From the NCBI GenBank assembly GCA_948470475.1, contig OX419337.1, positions 21,377,306-21,441,305 of the forward strand: a DNA stretch of 64,000 bases. The letters are read 5' to 3'. The stretch comes from Galaxea fascicularis (lineage: Eukaryota; Cnidaria; Anthozoa; Scleractinia; Euphylliidae). The translations under genes were made by a program, and so were the position numbers. Position 1 is the first letter of the stretch; the number at the start of each line of letters is the position of its first letter. This document shows positions 46,113-57,106 of this stretch, one piece after another. Under the pieces are notes generated by a model. That model ran no database searches. It was not told where the DNA came from and saw only the letters and a list, made by a program, of their open reading frames with translations.

Positions 46113-49100
46113 ATGTCAAAAAGCATCGTTCATATTGTGCTGTTTATCACGTTGTTATTCGTCCATAACGTGCATTCGAGGAAGAGAAAGTTTACTTTGG
46201 GTAAGAGAGTTGATTTCTTCATCAGAGGGCCAATGCAGCCTTTCCGGCTTAAACTCGATTAGGAAATGAGTGCTACACACCAAAAGCCAACCAAAGAAGG
46301 AACTGGTAATAGATATTCGCTGTGTAGCACCCAATTCTAGTACCTATTTGAACAGAAGGAGATACTAAGAACTTCTATGTATGTCGGCTTTAACTCAATG
46401 TAAACGCTTCCACATGTATTAGGCTTGACGAATTTTTGCGCTATTCTATTCTATTCTATTCTACCATGACCCACACCCTTTGTCAGGGCTTCCTTTCCGT
46501 TTTCAGATTATCTAAATTTATGAAACATCCACGTTTATTCCAGCGTTAAAATAAATAACCGATAAATTGCCGTTCCTTTGTCCTTTTAGGTATTATCGAT
46601 GGAAAGCTTGAAGAAAACAATGCGGTAAAGGTTGCTCTTAATATGACAGCTGGCTTCAGAAATTTTTCTCTGTCACTAGACACCTTTAACGGGTCAGAAA
46701 AGATGAACTTGTTCGAGGAAGGTACGACATTAACCTCATTTATTTCATCAACCTGACAAAATTACTGATGGTGCTTTTTCAAAACATTTATAGGTACTGT
46801 TCTGAAAAGAGTCTACAAACATTTTGCTCTACGAACTACATTTTAAAATGTTCTATATTTTAATTTTCATTGTAGCTTCGACTCTCTTACAACAAAACGT
46901 CATCGCCCTATTCGAAGGAAGCCAAAAACAAACATACGCATGCGCGATCTCTACAGTAACCAGCATTCCTCTTATCCTTCTCCATGAAAACAAAAGACAA
47001 TTTGATCAATGTGAGAAAGTGGTGCGGATGTCAGCGGACTACAAGGACTATGCTCATGCTACTCTTGACATAATCAGAATGTTCAGATGGGAAACGATCA
47101 CAGCAGTATTCGACGGTAATTTTTACTTATCTCAGTTTAATGTAGAAGAAATCGCCACCTAGCTCAGTTATAAAGCACCGAACCGCTGAGCGGGAGGTCG
47201 TGGGTTCGAATCCCCGACTGGACCTCAAGCCAGAGTCTTCAAATAAATGCCTCTTACTAACCGAGTAAGAGGTCTTTATGATAACTCTCACCTGAGGTTA
47301 ATCGGGCGTTCGGGAAAGCCAAAAAATCAAATTCAGCGGGCCGTACCTGTAGAATACGGCCTGCAAAATTGAGTAATCATAGCACGCGTACAAACTGACA
47401 GATATAATAATTAGTAAAATCATGCCGTCAGCGTGCTCGAGATCGGTCTCATTTTAGATAACGCGTCATCGCTCAGTGACGTAAAGGTATTGGCCTTGTT
47501 TCCTTCACACATAAAACGTAAAGGGCTTCGGCATTGCACAAACGCTTTTACTGAGATGCAGAAAGTAGAAAAATTAATGTGAAGGATTATAGACAATAGA
47601 CTGTTGGTTCTCTACTTAAATTTCGATAGGTTTTTCTCCGGGTGCTCCGGTTTCCCCCCCCCCCCCCCCCCCCTCTCCAAAAACCAAAATTTTATTTGAT
47701 TTGTTTTGGTTTGAGAATTGTAAAGATTTCGAATTGTAAAGCTTAATTTCTTTTTTTCAGAAAGCAGTTTCCTCGAAGCATGGCACTTCCATAAGATATC
47801 GCAGAATTCAAAATTTGCCGTTAGCTTGGTTCATATTTCTACCCATATTAAAGCAGGAAATCTCTCCACATCGATACTGCAAGTGATGGAACAAATAAAA
47901 GCATTTGAACCGGAAGTCATTCTCGTTTATACAAACAGAGCAAATATGGAACTATTGCTTCAACAGGTAACAGTTACCACGAGGTCCCCGCTTGATTTAT
48001 TTGGTATTGGGCATGTTTGACACTTTGGCTTGACTGACAACCTCCGCCTCTTCGTTTCTATAACAGTCTTTATGCTACATAATTGAATACATTTCAGTAT
48101 GGGTGATTATGATCGTGATCGTGATCCTGAAGTCGTTACCGTGATCGTCATTATGATCGTGGTCGTGATCGAACTCGTGCCTCAGTGCTATCAAGATCGC
48201 GGTGGTGACCATGACCGTGACCGTGAGCAGATCAAACCACGATCGTGATCGTTATCGCAATCGCAATTATGATCGTGGTCATGATCTTGGTCGTGTTCTC
48301 GGTCTTAAATGTGGTCGTGGTCGAAGTCCTGATCGTAATTTCAATCGTGATTGTGGTCGTAGTCGCGGCCGTAGTCGTGGTTGTGATCCTAAACGGGATC
48401 ATCATCATGGTCCTGATCGCTTTTCAAAATCGCAAACGTGAACGTGACGTTACCGTGAACATGATCGTGATCGTGATCGTGTCTTGGTCGTCATCGTAGT
48501 CAAGTTTGTTGTTTTTCTTTTTGTCATCAGGTAAGTTACTTGACAATCAAAATCAACCAATTTGCGCTACCGCGTTTACTGTTCTGTTTTTATCCGACAG
48601 AAACTTTGCCACAGCAGAAATAACCACACATGGATTCTTCAGGGGCAGGTTAAACTATAATTAAATTTGCTGTTTGCTGAAAGTTGTATTCAAAGTGCGC
48701 TTTCTGCGGGACCACTCTGGTCATTCTATTTGACTTTTAATAGAGCATTCACGAAGAATAGGGTTTTCCAAAAACAAAAAAAGCGTTATTCTGAAAAAGA
48801 AATACTCTTGCCGGAGATCTGTGAGCAAGAAGCAGAAAAGTCTGGACCACAGATCAACTCCCCCGTTTTTGAACATAATGTACGGTATAGCTGTATCACG
48901 TTTTGGGCTAGGCGGGCCACCAAAACATTTGCCAAACGTGTTGGCCTATTTTCCTATAAGAAGCAGAAAATACGGGATGCAATAAAGTTCGGAAAGAACT
49001 TCAACGGTTTATACCGAGATTTCCTATTTCGGAATAGGCGCAAAAGAACCATCTCATCTGCATAATATAAGGCGTGTAAGACAAAGACTTTAGAGTGCTT

Positions 49101-52100
49101 TCACTCAACCCATGAAATAGATAATAGCTTAGTGTAATAATGAGTACTAGCAACTATTACACGCTTATTCCTTTGTATTCTTTTGTGTCTATTGACTATT
49201 ATGCTATATTACAAGTCTCAATATAAGTTTGCACACATGTTTTCTCGCCAGGTGCCACAGGGTATAAGCTGCCACCCAACCAATGTGGTGCTAGCAATGA
49301 AGTTGCCATACATCGAGAAATTAATCCCCGAGGGACTGGGAAGGCAAGCTGGAGCTGGTTATAACAGGGTATGTATAAAAGCATGCGTGCTTCAACTATT
49401 AACATACATATTGATGACACAATTCTCTGTATGACGTCACCGAACGCCGTTCTAAAATGGAAGGTCCCGCAGTAAAAACTGACTAGCTCTTGATGGCAAA
49501 TTATTCCTCGCATGTCGATACTAGTTATTTCTGAAACAACTTATGCCCTTTGTAAAGTTGGCTGTCTTATTGATTAAATCATTGCCATAAATGGAAGACA
49601 TTGAGCTGTTTCTGGGAAGAGTGCCAATTGGACTAAGATGTGAAAGATTGGCACACAAAGATATTTGATTTGATTTAATTTTATGTTCCCCATTTTAGTC
49701 AGGAGGTAGGTCACTTGTTACGGGATTCGAACGTCAAAACTCCATCTGATATTCTTTAGTAAGCAACAGAACTGTTAATGGCAAATTTTTAGAACGGCTA
49801 AACAACAACAAATATTTGTCAGAAATCGGCGTATGACCGTTGGCCTAAATGGCGAAGAAAATGTTCTGATTTCCTTTAGCGTACTGTTACTGACAGTATA
49901 TTGTATTTCTCGTATATCCTCTGGCTGACGAAAATTGGAAAATCACAGGAAACGATGGCTCTTGCCTTTGATGCCATCCAACTTATCAGCGAAACTTTGA
50001 ATAGGGAACCTTGCTCATCTATCAATGAATCTGCTATAACTTCGAAAGAAAGTTCTGCATTTCTGACTTGTATGAGAAAGGTAAACAGTTCACATTACGC
50101 ATTAAATAATCTTTAAGTTATTTCAATAGTTTTTCTAAACACGAGTCATTATTTAAATATTAAATACTAACTAACTCATTAACAACTCAATACCTCTCTA
50201 ATTTTTTCCACTGTTTTATTAGAACGATTAAAACTGGTAGTAAAGGAGGAGATTCACAAACACGTTCTCTTATTATAAAGCAATAACAATCAATTATTTA
50301 CGTGGGCGTCACATTTAATTTTCAAAATTGTTTATGTCATATTTCAGTGAAGTTACTTTGCTCAACTTTGAAATAAATCAGGATTTGTTTTCGAGGCGAT
50401 TATTTTGACAATTAATGGTCCCTTTATTTGTCCTGAGTGTGATTCTCAGGGTTGGCGTGTAGTGATCGTATGTTACCTATTCAATACAACATTTATTTAT
50501 ATCTTCTTACACTGAGTCATCCATCACCAGCTTAATCTGCAGGGTGTAACAGGATCGATCCAGTTTGACGAGAACGGAGGACGCGCTGGAGTTGAAATGG
50601 GGATTTTCAATCTCCGAAATGATTCATTTACCAAGGTTAGTTAATTTGCAAATGTAAATACTTTCTTTTGTTTCATTAAACCAATATGGCCGCTGGTCAC
50701 TTAAGTGAAAACGATCTATGTATTGTGAACTAAGGTTGATAGAGCTCCTGATCAGCTTTGGCGAGTTAGAGTCACTTATTTGGAACAAAACAACTGAGGG
50801 TTCTTAAATTATTGGTTTTTATCAAGACCACAAGAACAATGCAATGGTTGGAGTAGGATTAAGTTTAGATTAATGGTTTATGGGAGTTCAGTTTGCGATG
50901 GCGTATATATATAGACGCACAAATGACGCGTCATTAGCCGAAGAAAGTAATAAAAAAATGTATGAATCAAACTTGTGTACTCTGATAACGCATGGGGGAC
51001 ATCAAAACGTGGTACAAAGGGGAGCAGGGTTGGCGCACCACCAACCTGTCCCGGGTTCGATTCTCAGACTCGGCGTCATAAGTGGGCTGAGTTTGTTTGG
51101 TTCTCTACTCTGCTCCGAGAGGTTTTTCTCCGGGTACTCCGGTTTTCCCCTCTTCTCAAAAACCAACATTTGATTTGATTTGTATTGATTAGATTTGATT
51201 CGAAAATTGTAAAGAATTGTAAGCTTAAATTTGACTTGAGAGTTGTAAGAAATTAGAATTGTAAGGATTTAGAATTGTAAGAATTTACTGTTGTAAAGCG
51301 CTATGAGCAGTTGATGGAATAGCGCTATATAAAAGCATTAAATTATTAATTAAATTACGAAAATCAGTGGCGCTACTCGTCTACGGTTCTCACCACGTTT
51401 TGGCGTCAAAGTACAGACGCATTGACAAATAGAGTCTGTTTGTTAATTTCAAGCAATTGCAATGATTAAAAAGCCTTATTATACTACTATGTCAGAGATG
51501 TACGTGTTTGATTTTTAGATAGGTGACTGGAATTCAACTGGAGGTGCGGTACTCTTCGATAAAGTGTCACCCAACATGGAGATATTGTCTTCAAGACAAA
51601 GTCTGAGAGAAAGAAAGTTAAGAATTGTAGTTGCAGAGGTACTTAACTTATTGGATGACTAGGCATGTCATGTCATTAGGAGTCGTATTATTTGTTCCAA
51701 ATCTGTCTGGTATATAGGTCTTCCAGTCATCATCATTAAATGCTCCTAAATGTTATGTTTTCTACAAGGATTGAAAAATAGATTGCACTTTGGCAGAGCG
51801 AGCAGTAAAGAAATCGTAATTTTTGAAAAGGTCACGATATTTATTTCTATTTATTTATGAGAGATGTTTCGATGTTGCAAACATCATCGTCAGCTACAAA
51901 GTGTATGGAAACAGATAGAACTATAAAAACACGTCGTTATAGTTAATTATGTGAATGATGTATATTAAATAAATCATAAATGAACTGCGGAAATGAAATC
52001 AAATGAAGAGTGATCCTCGCAGTTGTGACGACAAACTCCGTTGAAGTCCTGATTTTTTTTCCAGGCTCAATCCTTTGCGCAATTGCATGAATTGCGTCAC

Positions 52101-55100
52101 TACTGCGAGGATCATTCTTCATTTGATAGTTAATTATGTATGTTTCGCTTGGTTGTTATAGTTCTAACGATTTTCCAAACACTGTGTAACAGACGACGAT
52201 GTCGTAACATCGACACATGTCTTATAGATTAGTCCTTCTAAATAAGTAGGTATGAAGCTAGAGACACATTCTCATTAGACCATTTGACGTCGACCGTGTG
52301 ATACTCCGGGTGCAATTGACTGACATTTTAACAAGCTAAGCGGAAGTTACTGTCAAATGTCAAAACCAACCACTTTTAGACATAGTTTGTTTCCTAATCA
52401 ATTTTTCCTTTTCTCTTTTCATGGCGCTACATAGTCCGCACCTTTTCTAATGAGGGAAAAACAAGAAGATGGGACCGTTACCTATCAAGGTTACTGTATT
52501 GATATGCTGAATGAATTGGTAAGGCGTCTGGAGTTTGCTTATGAAATCTACAAATCCCCCGATGGCAAGTATGGTGCCATCAGGGACGACGGAACCTGGA
52601 ACGGAATGATCGGAGAGCTAGTGAACGAGGTTCGTTGTGCATCATCTTTTTGTTTTTGTGTTTGTTTTGTTTTGTTTTTTTGAGTAGCAATTAGCACTTG
52701 CAAAACGTAGCACAGAGCTCAGCCTCAGCACAAAATAATAGGGAGTTTTAGCAACTAGGACGGCAACGGCAACGAGAACGCCAGAAAACAATAGGCTTAA
52801 TGAGCAAAAACAATCGCTCTGCACGTGCGTTTTACAGTTTTGTACATTTCTTTGCCGTCATCTGCACAACAACAACGTGAAATGACCAAGTTTTATGTTT
52901 TCTTGACAACGTGAGCGCATGACGGCAAAGTTTTCTTTCTTTTTCCTTGCTTTAACACCGTTCATAGTAATTTAGTTCCTGGACAGTTCGTCAGCATTTT
53001 CCAAGTTAAACAAATTTCAATAATTGCGAAAGCGTCAAGGAAACGAGAAGTTATATTTTGAAATGACGTTTTCGTTGCCGTCGCCGTCGTCGTTGCTAAA
53101 ACTCCCCAATGTCTGCGGCGAAATTGCCTATTTATAGTTGTTATTGATCAGTTTAATTTGAAACTAATAAAACTGCGAACAATAAGAATTATTTCTGGAA
53201 TGTTCATTGTTCTCCAAACAATCAGATGCGTGATGAAACCGCAAGAAGAAACCACTAGGCGCAAAAGTGTATCGCGTATCTGATTGGTTTTCTTTTGCAA
53301 ACCAATTAAGGACCTTCCAAAAGATTAACCCTTCTCAGGAAAGACGGACTTCGAAGGTATTGAGTTTCACCCCAGAATTGCACGGCGATGACGTTTTGTT
53401 ACCACATGTCATTGTATCCTATAAATGAAGGGAATGACATAGCTTCCGCATGCTATTAAACAGTCGTTAAATTGACCCTTCTGTCTGATGTATGCTTCTT
53501 TTTCTATAGAGGGCTGATCTTATTGTTGCGGATATCACCATAACAGAAAGCCGTGAAGAGGTTGTTGACTTCACGGTCCCATTCATGTACTATACAGAGG
53601 ATATTCTAATGAAGAAAGCATCATCCAAAAATCAAGAAATAGATTTGCTGCAGTTTATGAACCCATTCCATGGAAACGTTTGGTTTGCTACTTTATCCAG
53701 TTTGGTGTTTATCTCTGTGACTGTGTTTGTCATAAACTACTACAGTCCCTATGGATTCAAAGATGAGAATGGCGAAGGAACCTCGGAGGAATTCAGCTTC
53801 TCCAATAGTGTGTGGTTTGCATTGGCTTGTATGCTGCAACAAGGAGCTGAACACAGTCCTCGAAACTTGTCTGGTACATTGATCATTTTCATCATAGCGT
53901 TTTTTTGACACAGGGAGACAGACTTTCTGCCCAAGGGTGCTCAGTTCGATTTGTCAGCCCTTGCTCACCGGATCGCTTAGTTTGTGGGGGGTTGTCCAAA
54001 ACACTCAACTAGACTCTAGTTGTGTATGGTTGTGTTCTATTGGAAAAGCGGAAGTCTAGTGGCGACTTTGGAAAAGTATTCCATTGGAGTCTACTGGATC
54101 CATTGGTGACGAGTAGATTCTACTGGAGTAACCGAATTTCTAGTCGTGAGAGACTTAGAAATACTACTTAATCTTGTCGGGTGGGAGGCCGTGAATGGTC
54201 TGCAACACAAAAACCAATCTTGACAAGAAATCAGGTCGCTCCAATGGACTCGCCATCTTGAAATGCGAAAACCATTGAAAGAGCGTTTCCATGGCAACCA
54301 CCACGACACAATTGAAACCATTCACTACGAAGTTCAACCGTTGGAATAACAGTTTAACACAGTAAATTTAGAGAAATAATAACAAACTTCATGCAGTGGC
54401 TTTGGTTTACAATCGAGACGTCGCCTTTTTTTTTACCAAAGTTTGTGGTAACATTTTCCCCTAGCATTCTTGTCTCGAATATGGTTTATAATACAAGGCA
54501 CACAACACGCCTGGCGTGCTATATGCTCCGTTCATGGCTTTGGAAACGGGAAAAATAACTCGGTAGCCACGTAATCTCGGGTCATCGCTTTTAACATCGA
54601 AGACCAGTGGGATCATGCCATAAATCACGAAGTATATTACATGTGTAGCGTACTTGTCTCGGATCAGGGCTTAAAGAACGAAGAATAAAATACACACGTA
54701 GCGTGTTTCTCTCGTGTCATGGGATAAACAAGGAGGTATATTGCAAGTGTAGCGTCCTTGTCTCGAGTCATGGCTTAAAGAACGAGGTATATTACACGTG
54801 TAGTGTGCTTTTCTCGGGTCCAGCTTAACGAACGAGGTATATTTCATATGTAGAGTGCTTTTCTCGGGTCAGGGCTTAAAGAACGAGGTATATTACATGT
54901 GTTGTGCGCCTCGGTTCAGGGCTCCAAGAACGAGGTATATTACATGTGTAGTGTGCTTTTCTCGGTTCAGGGCTTCAAGAACGAGGTATATTTCATGTGC
55001 AGAGTGCTTGTCTCAGGTCACGGCTTAAAGAACGAGGTATATCTCATGTGCAGAGTGCTTGTCTCAGGTCACGGCTTAAAGAACGAGGTATATCACATGT

Positions 55101-57074
55101 GTAGTGTATTTCACGACTAGACTCTCGGTAACTCCAGTGGATTCGATGCGTCTCCAGTGGACTCCAATGGACTCCATTGGACGATTTTTCAAGCCTCCCC
55201 AAAGTTATATTGTTTTGACTTCCGGTCTTATTTCATGACTAGACTTCCGGTAACTTCAGTGGACTGGACTCCAGTTGACAATAGTTTTGGACTTCCGGTT
55301 TCGTTTAACGACTAGACTTCGAATAACTCCAGTGGACTCTTAGATTTGACAACTAGAGTCTAGTTGAGTGTATTTAATGTTTTGAAGCCCTTTCATTGGG
55401 TATTCCTCTTAAGGTTTCTTTGAGAAGTGGAATATACCATATTTGAAAGGAAGTAGAAACCTGGCGAATATCCAACTTCCCAAGCTGGCACATCTGCTCA
55501 TACGAAATACGTAGTTTACCGACCAGTTCTGACAATGCATACCGCCCCTGGTTTCTGCTTACTAAAATTAACCAACCCCCAAAAATGTTCTTTTGTAACC
55601 CGCTAAGACACAGTAGCAGATATGCCAGTTGCCGCTTTTGATTGGTGACATGATGTATTGAATTTGTTGAAACACAAAGCAGCGAGAGCAAAGGGGGACA
55701 TAAATCAATCTTAGAAATCGGCAATATTCAAAACTCCCCTTGGGGACACATTCTCATTTAAATACAGTTAACGCGTTCCTTGATGAACCACAATGTACTG
55801 ACTGACTGACTGACTGACTGACTGACTGACTGACTGACTGACTGACCGACTGACCGACTGACCGACTGACCGACTGACCGACCGACCGACCGACCGACCA
55901 ACCGACCGACCGACCGACTGACTGACTGATTGACTGACTATACAGGGAATCCTCAATTAAGACTTGCTTGACAGCGTTTTAGACGAAATGTAAACGGTCA
56001 CTGAACTTTAGCTCAGACGTGCGCTTCCTCTTTTACGACATCCTGTGGTCTTAAAAAGAAATTACCGCTTAAATTACATGAAGACACCGTTGCTATTCAG
56101 CTGTTAATAATAAAAACTAAACGTTTAATTTTGAACCATTTCGCTTTACTTTAGGTCGAATTCTCACTGGCTGTTACTGGTTCTGTATTCTCATCTCCGT
56201 ATCGACATACACCGCCAACTTGGCCGCGTTCTTCACGGTGAAAAATGCCGAACAACCCATCAATAACCTTGAGGACATTTTGAAATCCAATTATCAAGTC
56301 GGAGTTATCGACTCCTCAAGTACGTGGGAGGCTTTTAAGAAAAGTCAGTATGATACGCACAAAAAGATATGGCACCGAATACAATCTCAAGGGACCATTG
56401 CTCAGACCCAATCTCAGGGTATACAGTGGGTAAGAGAAAGAAAGCAGTATTTGTTCGTTGCTGACGGACCGGTAGTCAGGCAGGCTGCCAATCAACCACC
56501 TTGTGATCTCACAACAGGTGCGAACAAAAATACTTCATGTAAAAATGATAACGTTTCCTTTTTCCTTTATTGGGAAGCTTTTTCTGTGTACATCTACGAT
56601 TTAAGTTGAAAAAACAAGTATATCTCCCAGAGTTGAAGACAAAGAGCAATCCACTGACGGAGTGAGTATTTGATGGGAATTGTAAGCTCCTAGAATACAG
56701 GAACTTAAAGTGTTTACATGGTAAGAGTCGTGACATATTAGCGAGCAAACCGTCCCAACCATCCAAAGGTTTTAGGGACTAATGCCGAAAACTCTGAGGG
56801 GTTACCCCTTATATTTCCTTACGGGGACGTGCAGCTCAATAAGGTATGGCTTTCAGGGTGTTTTGTCTTAAACGAGGTATCGGTTTCATCACTTTCCGAC
56901 TTAAACAGGGTATCGCTACATGACCAATCACCTTGGAAAGCTTAACAAGTGGAGCGAAATCTTGCTAAAGACTACTGTTTTTTGGAATGGAAAAGATTAA
57001 GAGTTAAAATTACAAGTTCGGTTCACGTTTTACAAAAATGTCAGTTTATAATTATAATAATAATAATAATAATA

Positions 57075-57106
<32 letters not shown>

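Larger units (their letters stand above)
29836..46394. repeat. Tandem duplication unit 2
   Basis: Second copy of 10431-29835, containing gene C, its 3' flank and the genuine exon 1 of gene D. Homology to unit 1 ends at about 46394 in gene D intron 1. Insertions relative to unit 1 include the (CACTAC)n region, two MITEs (38292-38741 and 39221-39612) and one extra copy of the 350-bp repeat. Confidence 0.9.

Noticed and set aside
47148..47222. Functional tRNA gene
   Set aside because: A- and B-box-like sequences are present, but the stems do not pair as a cloverleaf; a tRNA-derived SINE fits better.
54001..55371. CRISPR-like array suggested by regular 51-bp repeats
   Set aside because: The units are contiguous, imperfect, without unique spacers, and lie in an intron of an animal gene; it is a minisatellite.
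55768..55956. Ser/Val/Gln-repeat ORF on the minus strand, which could pass for a repeat protein
   Set aside because: It coincides exactly with the GACT/GACC microsatellite.
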